Below the pieces are notes generated by a model. That model saw only the letters and a program-made list of their open reading frames with translations. It had not been told where the DNA came from and did no database searches. The translations under genes and the position numbers were made by a program. Below, in pieces: positions 30,964 to 38,809 of a DNA stretch of 44,783 nt (position 1 is the stretch's first letter; each line of letters begins with the position of its first letter). Source of the DNA: an uncultured bacterium (GTDB taxonomy: Bacteria > Elusimicrobiota > Elusimicrobia > Elusimicrobiales > Elusimicrobiaceae); contig CASFXV010000011.1 of NCBI GenBank assembly GCA_949298795.1, forward strand, positions 1 through 44,783. Reading direction: 5' to 3'.

Positions 30964-30998
30964 AAAAAACCCCGGGATAGTAACCCCGGGGTTTTTTA
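30964..30998 (+). terminator. Terminator of the gal operon
   Basis: AAAAAACCCCGGG / CCCCGGGGTTTTTT stem with an ATAGTAA-type loop and a six-T tail. Confidence 0.9.
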
Positions 30999-31100
30999 TT
31001 AAAACCATAAACCGAGAACAGCTAATAAATTTCCTCATAAACCTATTGCGCATTGAAAGCAAAACAAGGTAAAAACGTTCATTCGGCCCCTTTTTATGTT

Positions 31101-31145
31101 TTGACAAACTCTTATAAATTTTATAGAACAAAATATAGAACAAAA
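31101..31145 (+). promoter_or_regulatory. lexA promoter with tandem 12-bp operator-like repeats
   Basis: A consensus -35 TTGACA (31101-31106) is followed by two perfect head-to-tail copies of TATAGAACAAAA (31122-31133 and 31134-31145) that cover the -10 region. This is the expected place for a repressor to block its own promoter. GAAC recurs with a 12-bp period, reminiscent of the direct-repeat SOS boxes of alphaproteobacteria (11-bp period). Confidence 0.6.
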
Positions 31146-31170
31146 TAAAAGGTATAAAACGGGAGGCGTT

Positions 31171-31779
31171 ATGAAAGCCTTACACCCCAAACAAATCAAA
31201 CTGCTGGAAATTTTAAAAAATAATATTTCGGCCCCGCTTACCATGGAAGAACTGGCCGACCGGTTGGACGTATGCGGCAAAAGTGTGGTTTTCCACCACA
31301 TTAAACAGCTGGAAAAGAAAGGCTATTTAAAACGCAACCCGGCCAACCCGCGCGATTATATTATTCTAAAAGACCCGGAGCGCAACGTCATCTATTTAAA
31401 AATGTACGGCATGGCCAAATGCGGCCCCGCCGGAACCATTTTAGACGGCACCCCCACCCGCATTGTACCGGTGGACCCCAGCATGGTGTATTTTCCCGCC
31501 TGCAAAGGATTTATGGTGGAAGCGAAAGGGGACTCTATGGAACATCTCATTTCCCCCAAAGACTGGCTGATTGTGGAAATAAACCACTCCCCCAAAAACA
31601 AGGACGTGGTGGTTTGCGTAAATAATGGGGAAGTGATGGTAAAGCGCTTTAGCAAAGACGGGGACAGCGTGATCTTACAGTCCGAAAACCCGTTTTATAC
31701 TCCCATTGTGGCAGACCCGCAAACCTTTCATGTAGAGGGGATTGTAAGAAGTATTATCAAAAGAAACGTAAGCTGTTAG
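31171..31779 (+). CDS. lexA: LexA-type SOS repressor with a Cys-Gly cleavage site
   Basis: The 202-aa protein combines an N-terminal winged-helix domain (1-68, with MEELADRLDVCGKSVVFHHIKQLEKKGYLKR) and an S24 peptidase domain. The catalytic pair is Ser122 (GDSMEHLI) and Lys158 (VMVKRF). The self-cleavage site falls at Cys84-Gly85 (KCGPAG), the same position as Ala84-Gly85 in E. coli LexA, but with the Cys-Gly pair used by UmuD. A GGGAGG ribosome site precedes the ATG. Transcribed alone from a promoter with repeat operators, as expected for autoregulation. Confidence 0.9.
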   Translation: MKALHPKQIKLLEILKNNISAPLTMEELADRLDVCGKSVVFHHIKQLEKKGYLKRNPANPRDYIILKDPERNVIYLKMYGMAKCGPAGTILDGTPTRIVPVDPSMVYFPACKGFMVEAKGDSMEHLISPKDWLIVEINHSPKNKDVVVCVNNGEVMVKRFSKDGDSVILQSENPFYTPIVADPQTFHVEGIVRSIIKRNVSC

Positions 31780-31784
31780 TTTTC

Positions 31785-31898
31785 CTGCTGCGCGCGGGGC
31801 GGCCGAAACCCCGCGCCTGCAAACGCCGCAGCGGTTAAAAAACCCTGGGGCAATTAGTCGTAACCTCACCGGGGGCCGCAAACGCCCCCGGTTTTTTG
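31785..31898 (+). ncRNA. Possible structured RNA between lexA and the secreted paralogs
   Basis: After the lexA stop come a long GC-rich hairpin (GCTGCG.CGCGGGG / CCCCGCG..CGCAGC, 31788-31832), a GGTTA / TAACC pairing (31833-31865) and a terminator hairpin CCGGGGGC / GCCCCCGG with TTTTTT (31869-31896). This could be a small RNA or a 3' UTR structure of lexA. I cannot match it to a known family by eye; no promoter is obvious. Confidence 0.3.
31869..31896 (+). terminator. Terminator downstream of lexA
   Basis: CCGGGGGC / GCCCCCGG 8-bp stem with a 7-nt loop and TTTTTT. Confidence 0.85.
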
Positions 31899-31921
31899 CG
31901 TTTTTTCCGGCAGTACCGGGC

Positions 31922-31987
31922 GCCAAAAGGCCTAAACCCATATAGGCCCAATGTCTCTTGTTTAAAAAGCAAGGGGTTTGATAGTAT
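31922..31987 (+). promoter_or_regulatory. Promoter with the shared CCTA/GGCC upstream element (copy C)
   Basis: GCCAAAAGGCCTAAACCCAT (31922-31941) continues into ATAGGCCCAA, then a -35 TTGTTT (31958-31963), an 18-bp spacer and an extended -10 TGATAGTAT ending at 31987, 9 nt before the ATG. The core is an inverted repeat GGCCTA-N8-TAGGCC. Copy D, 1.5 kb away, is nearly identical. Confidence 0.65.
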
Positions 31988-31996
31988 ATTACAAAC

Positions 31997-33388
31997 ATGA
32001 AATATACCGCTAAGCATTATTTTTTTATCCTGGCGTTGGCGTGCGTCTTATTTTTAAACTCCCCCTTTCTGCACGCCCATGGCCGCTACTTGCGCAATGC
32101 CGCAAAAAAAGCGGCTAAAAATGCGCAACCCGGCACCCCGGCCTTGCGCTTAAAAGCCGCCCAACGTGCCGCCATAGAAAACCAATCCGCCGCCTTGCAG
32201 CAAGTGCGCCGGGAATTAATCCGCCTGCCCAACCTATTGCATAACAAAGACTTTCAACCCCAGCTGGATTTACTTAAACAAATGAATGTCACCTCCGCGG
32301 ATAATCCAGACGCCCAAACCTTATTTAACCAAATCAGCCAAGCGCAAGAGAGCCTGGCCCCATATATAGTTAACCAGCCGTTCCCGCTCAGGTTTTCCAT
32401 ACCTGCCGCCCAATCAGAAAGCCCTTATTTAAGAAGCTGCACCGTTTGGGACGCATACCGCCAAGCGCGTCTAAATAAGCAAGACCGCTTTTCCTGGAAA
32501 ACGGCGGACAATCAACATACCATTTCTATGGGTCCGGCTTCTTTTCCGTCCAACCCGCAACATCCGCTCTACCCCTGTGGGCAGCTGGCGCAAGAATTAA
32601 TGAAAAAGCGCCACGCCGCCCTAAGTGACGTGTTTGACGCTATTTTCATTTCTCACCACCTAACCAGCAGTCAAAAACTTGCTTTAGCCCGCCACATATC
32701 CCAAACGGCGGAGTTGGCCGGCCCGGACATTACTTTATTCTATATGTCCGCTTACAAAAAAATACCGGCCGTTAAAATGAAAGGCTGGAAGCCGGACCCA
32801 ATGGGCAAAGAACTGCTTACCTATATACGCCACAAAGAGGCCCATTTAATAGAACAACTAAACACGGGGCCTAGCTGGACGGAAAACGAAACCAATTTGT
32901 TCTTGGATTTAGCCGCTCTTTTGCCACAGGAAGAAGGGCGCACTTTGCTGGGCGCGCTGACGTATTTGGGCCCAGCTTCGGCCCAATATCTTTTGTTAAA
33001 CCCCAACCCCTATTTGCGCAAAACCATGCAAACAAAAATAAAACTGGTTCGGGAAAAAGGCATACCCGCCTGGGGTACAATGAGCCCGGAAGAAACGCCG
33101 TCCAAAATCGTACGGGCGCACATCAAATTTTTACGCAAACTGATTGCCGAACACAATTTACGTTTGGAAAAAATAAGAAGCCGTTTGGAAAACTTTGAAT
33201 TCGCCCAAAACCAACTAGCCAAAACCACCTACGCCAATCCCACGCTGGATAATATTTCGCAGGAACTTTATACCAGGGCTTATTACATGCGCCTAAAAAA
33301 TTTGTTTAACAAAGTGGATAATTATTTAGATGATATAGAAGCGGAGTTAAATTCTTTGGAATCGTTCTTTCCCCAGCTGGAAGAATAA
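31997..33388 (+). CDS. Secreted helical protein of unknown function (paralog 1)
   Basis: The 463-aa protein has a signal peptide (residues 1-27, ending LHAHG). The mature part is largely helical and shares clear blocks with the next two genes: ENQSAALQQVRRELIR, GPASFPSNPQHPLYPCGQLAQ, HISQTAELAGPDITLFY, WTENETNLFLDLAALLP and the C-terminal DIEAELNSLESFFPQLEE. Two cysteines only (mature). I recognise no family and see no catalytic motif. Driven by a promoter with the shared upstream element; short or no leader and no Shine-Dalgarno sequence. Confidence 0.8.
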   Translation: MKYTAKHYFFILALACVLFLNSPFLHAHGRYLRNAAKKAAKNAQPGTPALRLKAAQRAAIENQSAALQQVRRELIRLPNLLHNKDFQPQLDLLKQMNVTSADNPDAQTLFNQISQAQESLAPYIVNQPFPLRFSIPAAQSESPYLRSCTVWDAYRQARLNKQDRFSWKTADNQHTISMGPASFPSNPQHPLYPCGQLAQELMKKRHAALSDVFDAIFISHHLTSSQKLALARHISQTAELAGPDITLFYMSAYKKIPAVKMKGWKPDPMGKELLTYIRHKEAHLIEQLNTGPSWTENETNLFLDLAALLPQEEGRTLLGALTYLGPASAQYLLLNPNPYLRKTMQTKIKLVREKGIPAWGTMSPEETPSKIVRAHIKFLRKLIAEHNLRLEKIRSRLENFEFAQNQLAKTTYANPTLDNISQELYTRAYYMRLKNLFNKVDNYLDDIEAELNSLESFFPQLEE

Positions 33389-33480
33389 AAATTATAAAAA
33401 TTTTACCGGTTTGCAGCGCTTATACGCACCGGTTCCACCCCAAAAATTCCAGTTATTTAAACATCTGTTTTTAGTTTCTG

Positions 33481-33545
33481 CCCAAAAGGCCTAAGCTCAT
33501 ATAGGCCCAACGACCCTTGTTGCCGTTAAACCCGTTTGATAACAT
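33481..33545 (+). promoter_or_regulatory. Promoter with the shared CCTA/GGCC upstream element (copy D)
   Basis: CCCAAAAGGCCTAAGCTCAT (33481-33500) continues into ATAGGCCCAA, then a -35 TTGTTG (33517-33522), a 17-bp spacer and an extended -10 TGATAACAT ending at 33545, 9 nt before the ATG. Of the first 30 bases, 27 match copy C. Confidence 0.65.
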
Positions 33546-33554
33546 ATAAAGAAT

Positions 33555-34934
33555 ATGAAATACGCCGCCAAAAATTATTTTTTTATTTCTTTGCTGGCTG
33601 GTTGCTTTTTAGCTCCCTCCGCTGTGTTACATGCCCAAGGCAAGTACTTAAAACAAGCCGCCCAAAAAGCGGCGGCAAAAGCCGCCGCCGGAGAGCTATC
33701 CTCCACCCAGCAGCTCTTTCTTAAAGAAAACCAACTTTTAGCCTTGCAGCAAGTGCGCAGGGAACTCATCCGCACACCGGGAATCATGCAGGATAAGGCC
33801 TTCACCACCCAGCTGGATTTATTAAAACAAATGGGAATAAAAGTCCCGCCGAATGCGGACGAAAAAACTTTATTTAATATATTAAGCAATCATATCACGC
33901 CCTTGTCCCAACAAACGCAGCGCCTTGTTTTCCCGCTATCTTTTCCTTTACAACCGTCGGAAACAAAACCTATTTTATTACGGGACAATACGCATATTGA
34001 GCGTTTTCAGGAATCTTTTCTAAACGGGCATAAACAGTTTTCTTGGCAAAACCCCAACCACCAGTTAATTTATATGGGGCCGACGAACTTTCCTAAAAAT
34101 CCGCAGCACCCGCTTTATGCCTGCGGGGAATTGGCGCAACGTATCAGCAAGGGGAAATACGCGTCTTTAAGCCAAGTGTTTGACAAAATTTTCAATTCTA
34201 ATCTAACCGCCCCCCAAAAATTGGCGTTGGCCCGCCATTTGGCCAAAACGGCGGAACTGGCCGGGCCGGATTTAACGCTTCTGTACATTAACATGATAAA
34301 AGAAATGCCCGCCGCCAAAATGGAAGGGTGGGTTCCCGCTCCGTTGGGTAAAGAATTGCTCACCTATCTGCGCCACAAAGAAGCGCTGTTAATTGAACGA
34401 CTAAAAAATGGCAAAACGTGGACGGAAAACGAAACCAATTTATTTTTGGATTTAGCCTCCTTCCTGCCGGCGGAAGAATCCCGCCTTATGTTAGGCGCGC
34501 TTACCCATTTGGATCTTTCTTCCGCCCAACAGCTGTTGCTTAACCCGCAAAACGCAGCGCTCAAAAAAACAATGCAAACCCGTATTGCACAGGCGCAAAC
34601 GGGCGGGAAACTTGCCAACTCTTTGTTAAAAGACCATGCAGACGCACATGTTATGCAGGCGCATATACAACTGCTTAGAAGCTGGGACACCGCCTATACC
34701 GATATCTTAAATAACATCAAACAACGCATAGGCGCCATTGAGTTTCTTCAACAACAGGAAACGAATACCCCTTCCGCGGTTACGAATACGGAATTGGCCT
34801 TTGCCCAAAAACTCTATGTACAAGCCTATTATACGCGGCTTAAAAAGCTGCAGGGCCTTGTATGGAAACATTTGGAAAATATAGAAGCAGAGTTAAATTC
34901 CCTGCAAACCCTCTCCCCTAAAATAGAAGAATAG
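33555..34934 (+). CDS. Secreted helical protein of unknown function (paralog 2)
   Basis: The 459-aa protein is a close paralog of the previous gene: signal peptide MKYAAKNYFFISLL...LHAQG, then ENQLLALQQVRRELIR, GPTNFPKNPQHPLYACGELAQ, HLAKTAELAGPDLTLLY, WTENETNLFLDLASFLP and NIEAELNSLQTLSPKIEE. A Lys/Ala repeat (KQAAQKAAAKAAAGE) follows the signal sequence in both. Divergence is spread along the length, so the duplication is not recent. It has its own promoter and is followed after 7 nt by paralog 3. Confidence 0.8.
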   Translation: MKYAAKNYFFISLLAGCFLAPSAVLHAQGKYLKQAAQKAAAKAAAGELSSTQQLFLKENQLLALQQVRRELIRTPGIMQDKAFTTQLDLLKQMGIKVPPNADEKTLFNILSNHITPLSQQTQRLVFPLSFPLQPSETKPILLRDNTHIERFQESFLNGHKQFSWQNPNHQLIYMGPTNFPKNPQHPLYACGELAQRISKGKYASLSQVFDKIFNSNLTAPQKLALARHLAKTAELAGPDLTLLYINMIKEMPAAKMEGWVPAPLGKELLTYLRHKEALLIERLKNGKTWTENETNLFLDLASFLPAEESRLMLGALTHLDLSSAQQLLLNPQNAALKKTMQTRIAQAQTGGKLANSLLKDHADAHVMQAHIQLLRSWDTAYTDILNNIKQRIGAIEFLQQQETNTPSAVTNTELAFAQKLYVQAYYTRLKKLQGLVWKHLENIEAELNSLQTLSPKIEE

Positions 34935-34941
34935 AGGTTTT

Positions 34942-36420
34942 ATGAAAAAACACATCTTATACTTTGTACCTGTCTTATGCGCCGGGGTATTAACAACCCC
35001 CGTGTATGCGCAAAAAACCCCCAAACAGCTGGGCAATATACTTAAAAAGAGTACCGGGGAGCTGCAATCTGCTTCCAATCCGCTCCGTTTGAGCGAGCCG
35101 CTCTCTTTTGAAGAAAGCGTGGCTTTGGAAAACCGCCTTGTGGCTTTAACCGCCTTAAGCCGCACCCTGCGCCGCAACCCGCATTTGCCCAACTCCCCGC
35201 AATTTAATGAATATGCACAAACCTTAACCCTTATTGGGGAAACATTGCCCACGCCCCCCGCGCCCAACGCCAGCCAACAGCAAAAACAGCTCTATGCCAA
35301 TCAGGTACGCCAATACATTAACCGGCGTTTAAAGGAAGAAGAAGAAAACCTTTCTTCCCACCTGCGCCCGCAAGATAAATTTGTTACCAGTTTAACCTCC
35401 GGCCAAACCAACTGGCTCAAGCGCCGCCACGAGCAAACCTTGGCCAATGCCCAAAATATACAAAAATGGACTTTCATCCAAAACGCCGCCCAAAACAACC
35501 AGGAACAAATCTCTTGGGGAGAAAAAGGCTGGGACGAAATTACCCTCGGCCCGGCACGCCTGCCCACTGACCCGCAAGACCCGCTTTTCTCCGCCAAAAA
35601 TACAATATACAAGCTGGTACACAACCCGCCGCAAAACTTTATTGCCGCCATGGACGTAATTAGCTATTCCCCGCTTACCCCTTACCAAAAACAAGTTCTT
35701 TGGCAGCATTTTGCCAAATTAAACGACGTGCTAAACTACCAATTAATATATGGCTATATGAAAGTTTTTAATAAACTTCCCGCTTTAAAAGCGCCCGGTT
35801 TGTTGGAAACAGCGTATTCCCACTCCATGCAGCAATATGCGCGCGATACCCAACTGGTATTAATTGAAAAACTTAAAAAAGGCGAAAAATGGACCGAACA
35901 ACAAGCCAACGCCTTCTTTGACCTAAGCGTATTTTTGCCTGAAAACAACGGCAAGGACGTGATATCCGCACTGACGTATTTGGAACCTAACGCCGCTTTT
36001 TATTTATTGGCGCACCCGCAAGAAAATCCGCTGACCCATCAGCTGCGCGCCGAAATTCAAGCCGCCCGTAAAACGGCAACCGCTTCCGACGAAATACTGC
36101 CAAAAGCGCCGCTGAAAACCAAAACCGGCGTGTGGAGCAGCCAACGGCGCTTATTTGCGTTATCTAATTATTATGAAGTGTTGCAGCGGCGTTTTTCTGA
36201 CATTGAAAAACGGCTGCTCATACGCAAATACCAATTACAGCAAACCAGCCGCCAAACGATACCGGCAAACCCAACCACCCGTATGGAAAAACTTTCTTAC
36301 CAACTCTATTGCCAGCTGGAATTGCGGCACCTGCAAGAATTACAAGGCAAAATAGACTCCCGGATAAAACAAATAAACACAGAACTATTAGGGTTGTATG
36401 AAACGTCCGGTTTTAAATAA
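34942..36420 (+). CDS. Secreted helical protein of unknown function (paralog 3)
   Basis: The 492-aa protein is the most divergent of the trio: signal peptide ending VYAQ, then LENRLVALTALSRTLRRNP, LGPARLPTDPQDPLFSAKN, LTPYQKQVLWQHFAKLNDVLNYQLIYGYMK, WTEQQANAFFDLSVFLP and a C-terminal helix KIDSRIKQINTELLGLYE. These align in order with paralogs 1 and 2. It has AGAGG before the ATG and shares the transcript of paralog 2. A joint structure or shared surface role is inferred from the conserved tandem order. Confidence 0.78.
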   Translation: MKKHILYFVPVLCAGVLTTPVYAQKTPKQLGNILKKSTGELQSASNPLRLSEPLSFEESVALENRLVALTALSRTLRRNPHLPNSPQFNEYAQTLTLIGETLPTPPAPNASQQQKQLYANQVRQYINRRLKEEEENLSSHLRPQDKFVTSLTSGQTNWLKRRHEQTLANAQNIQKWTFIQNAAQNNQEQISWGEKGWDEITLGPARLPTDPQDPLFSAKNTIYKLVHNPPQNFIAAMDVISYSPLTPYQKQVLWQHFAKLNDVLNYQLIYGYMKVFNKLPALKAPGLLETAYSHSMQQYARDTQLVLIEKLKKGEKWTEQQANAFFDLSVFLPENNGKDVISALTYLEPNAAFYLLAHPQENPLTHQLRAEIQAARKTATASDEILPKAPLKTKTGVWSSQRRLFALSNYYEVLQRRFSDIEKRLLIRKYQLQQTSRQTIPANPTTRMEKLSYQLYCQLELRHLQELQGKIDSRIKQINTELLGLYETSGFK

Positions 36421-36424
36421 ATAC

Positions 36425-36455
36425 AAAAAAGGCTTGGGTTTACCAAGCCTTTTTT
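36425..36455 (+). terminator. Terminator of the secreted-paralog cluster
   Basis: AAAAAAGGCTTGG / CCAAGCCTTTTTT, 13-bp stem with a GTTTA loop. Confidence 0.88.
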
Positions 36456-36539
36456 GGTTTGGAAACTATTCTCTTTTAAGCTGTAAAATGCTATGCTGAA
36501 AGTTCCAACAGGCAGTACAAATCTACGGAGGTGGCACCT

Positions 36540-37853
36540 ATGAGAATGATTGACCTGATTGCAAAAAAACGTGATAAAAAACCCCTAAACGAGCAAGAGT
36601 TTGATTTCATTGCCCAGGCCGCAGCAAAAGGAACCGTGCCGGATTACCAATTATCCGCTTTTTTAATGGCCTGCTTTTTAAACCCTCTTTCAGATAAGGA
36701 AACCGCCCTGCTTACCAAAGCCATGGCCCATTCCGGCGGGCGGCTGGATTTTTCTGACATTAAACTGCCTAAGACGGACAAACACTCTACCGGCGGCGTG
36801 GGGGACGGCATCTCTTTGGCGCTGGCTCCGCTGGTGGCTTGTATGGGGGTGGCGGTACCCATGATGTCCGGCCGCGGATTGGGACATACCGGCGGGACCT
36901 TGGATAAACTGGAATCCATGAAAAATTTTGAAGTGCGCGTTCCCGCCAAATTAATACGTCGCCAAATTCAAAAATTAGGCGTGTGTATGTTTGGGCAGAC
37001 GCAGGATTTGGCCCCGGCGGATAAAAAACTCTATTCCTTGCGCGACGCTACCTCCACCGTGGAAAACCGCCCGCTAATTGTGGCCAGTATTCTTTCCAAG
37101 AAATACGCGGAAGGGGTAGACAGCTTGCTTATGGACGTAAAATACGGCTCCGGCGCTTTTATGGAAAAATTAGAAGACAGCCGCAAACTGGCCCGCGCGT
37201 TGGTAAGTACGGCCAAACTGTTGGGGCTTAAATGCCGCGCACTCATTACATATATGGACCAACCCCTCGGCCGCGCCATCGGCAACGGAAACGAAATGCT
37301 GCAAACCATACGCATATTAAAAGGTGAAAAAGATTTGGCGCCTGATTTTTATGAACTTTTGTTAGAAACCGCCGCCCATATGCTGGTCATCAGCGGTAAA
37401 CAAAAAGACACCGCCAAAGCCCGTAAATTATTAGAAGCCAAAATAACCAACGGGGAAGCCGCCGCCAAAATGCGCGAGATGATTAAATGGCAAGGGGCCA
37501 GCCCGCTGGCGATAGACGAGCCGGAAAAATATTTTAAACCCGCCAAATTAAAAGCGGTATTTACAGCCCCTCAAAACGGCTATGTAGCCCATATTGACGC
37601 CAAACTAACCGGCCAGGCCAGCGTGCTGTTGGGGGCCGGCAGAAACCGTATGGAAGACTCCATAGACCACGGAGCCGGCATCTGGCTGCACAAAAAAGGA
37701 GGAGACGGCGTTAAAAAAGGGGACATAGTTGCCACTTTATATGCTTCCGATAAAGAACGCTTAAACGCCGGTTTAGACTTATTTGCCAAAGCAGTCACCT
37801 TCAGCAAAGCCAAGCCCAAACCCTATAAAATTATTAAGGAGATTATTAAATGA
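36540..37853 (+). CDS. pdp: Pyrimidine-nucleoside phosphorylase
   Basis: The 437-aa enzyme splits uridine, deoxyuridine or thymidine into base and (deoxy)ribose-1-phosphate. Hallmarks are DKHSTGGVGD (phosphate-binding), MSGRGLGHTGGTLDKLES and DVKYGSGAFM, shared by thymidine and pyrimidine-nucleoside phosphorylases; a C-terminal PYNP_C domain follows. Whether it prefers thymidine (DeoA) or is broad (Pdp) cannot be read from sequence. The ATG at 36540 fits GGAGGTGG; a GTG at 36531 lies inside that ribosome site. It overlaps the next gene by 4 bp. Confidence 0.94.
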   Translation: MRMIDLIAKKRDKKPLNEQEFDFIAQAAAKGTVPDYQLSAFLMACFLNPLSDKETALLTKAMAHSGGRLDFSDIKLPKTDKHSTGGVGDGISLALAPLVACMGVAVPMMSGRGLGHTGGTLDKLESMKNFEVRVPAKLIRRQIQKLGVCMFGQTQDLAPADKKLYSLRDATSTVENRPLIVASILSKKYAEGVDSLLMDVKYGSGAFMEKLEDSRKLARALVSTAKLLGLKCRALITYMDQPLGRAIGNGNEMLQTIRILKGEKDLAPDFYELLLETAAHMLVISGKQKDTAKARKLLEAKITNGEAAAKMREMIKWQGASPLAIDEPEKYFKPAKLKAVFTAPQNGYVAHIDAKLTGQASVLLGAGRNRMEDSIDHGAGIWLHKKGGDGVKKGDIVATLYASDKERLNAGLDLFAKAVTFSKAKPKPYKIIKEIIK

Positions 37854-38581
37854 AAAAATGGGCCCCGTTACTCATGCTCTGCGCCGCCTGGGCATGCCAA
37901 ACTGACGGCGGAAGCGCTGAACCTTCCGCCACGCTGGGGGATAAATATTCCACCCCCCTGGGAGATGTTTTTGTATACCCGGCAGGCCATGGTTCCGTTA
38001 TGCTAAACTGGAACGGGAAAACCATTCAAATTGACCCGTTTAGCCAAGTGGCCGATTATACCCAGCTGCCGCCGGCGGATTTGCTGCTTATCACCCACGA
38101 ACATTATGACCATTTAGATCCCGCCGCCTGGAAAGCAACCGTTACGCCGGACACGCAAATCATCGCTTCCGCCAAAGCGGCGGAGCAAATGTCCCCCTTC
38201 TCCGTACAAATCTTAAACAATGGGGACAGTGCTTCTTGGAACGGGCTAACTATACAAGCCGTACCGGCCTACAACCTGCAGCATAAGCGGCCGGACGGGG
38301 GCTTTTTCCATCCCAAGGGAGAGGGCAACGGCTATATACTGCACTTTGGGGATTTCCGCCTGTATATAGGAGGAGATACGGAAAACATTGAGGAAATGGC
38401 GTCTTGGGCGGGGCCAGATGTGGCTTTTCTGCCCAAAAACCTTCCCTATACCATGACGGATGAAATGTTTGTGGACGCGGCTAAGCGGCTTAAGCCCAAA
38501 AACTTATACCCTTACCACTATGAACAAGCCGATAAAGAAGCCCTGCAGCAAGCGGTAGGAGAAAAAATTAAAATCCGTTAA
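37850..38581 (+). CDS. Metallo-beta-lactamase-fold lipoprotein
   Basis: The 243-aa protein has a signal peptide with a lipobox-like AWAC (Cys16). The MBL zinc site is present: THEHYDHLD, a later GGD (YIGGDTE) and a C-terminal His (YPYHYEQ). It fits the small UPF0173/YtnP-like hydrolase branch. Position directly after pdp with a 4-bp overlap and AAGGAG makes it cotranscribed, but the substrate is unknown and an extracytoplasmic location would separate it from pdp. Confidence 0.88.
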   Translation: MKKWAPLLMLCAAWACQTDGGSAEPSATLGDKYSTPLGDVFVYPAGHGSVMLNWNGKTIQIDPFSQVADYTQLPPADLLLITHEHYDHLDPAAWKATVTPDTQIIASAKAAEQMSPFSVQILNNGDSASWNGLTIQAVPAYNLQHKRPDGGFFHPKGEGNGYILHFGDFRLYIGGDTENIEEMASWAGPDVAFLPKNLPYTMTDEMFVDAAKRLKPKNLYPYHYEQADKEALQQAVGEKIKIR

Positions 38582-38583
38582 AT

Positions 38584-38617
38584 AAAAAACCCCCGCCCCC
38601 GGGCAGGGGTTTTTTTC
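38584..38617 (+). terminator. Terminator of the pdp operon
   Basis: An AAAAAACCCC(C)GCCC / GGGC(A)GGGGTTTTTT hairpin lies just past the stop codon. Confidence 0.8.
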
Positions 38618-38757
38618 TGTCTTGCTAGGGTAAGAAGCGTCCCCTTGCAAACTAATAAACATTTCACTTGGAAGACTGCCGGGGTTCCCCCTGCGCGTAT
38701 GGGTATTTATGAAGTTTCCCAAGGTTACGCCTGGGGTTTATGGTGAAAGATATTTAT
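38618..38757. other. 140-bp gap without a recognisable gene
   Basis: The stretch lies between two terminators. No ORF with a start signal, no tRNA and no repeat is seen. Short complementary pieces (CTTGG..TTCCCAAG) are present but do not form a convincing structure. Confidence 0.5.
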
Positions 38758-38790
38758 AAAAAACCCCCCGCTTTTCAAGCGGGGGTTTTT
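38758..38790. terminator. Bidirectional terminator of the PAS-protein gene
   Basis: AAAACCCCCCGCTT / AAGCGGGGGTTTTT stem lies 20 bp past the stop of the leftward PAS gene and has T-runs on both strands. Confidence 0.85.
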
Positions 38791-38809
38791 ATATGGTTTA
38801 ACGGAAATA

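Noticed and set aside
31785..31898. SRP RNA, tmRNA or 6S RNA
   Set aside because: The conserved SRP tetraloop region, the tmRNA tag ORF and tRNA-like ends, and the 6S central bubble are not visible.
38618..38757. Small RNA between two terminators downstream of the MBL gene
   Set aside because: No promoter with proper spacing and no convincing structure; recorded only as a gap.
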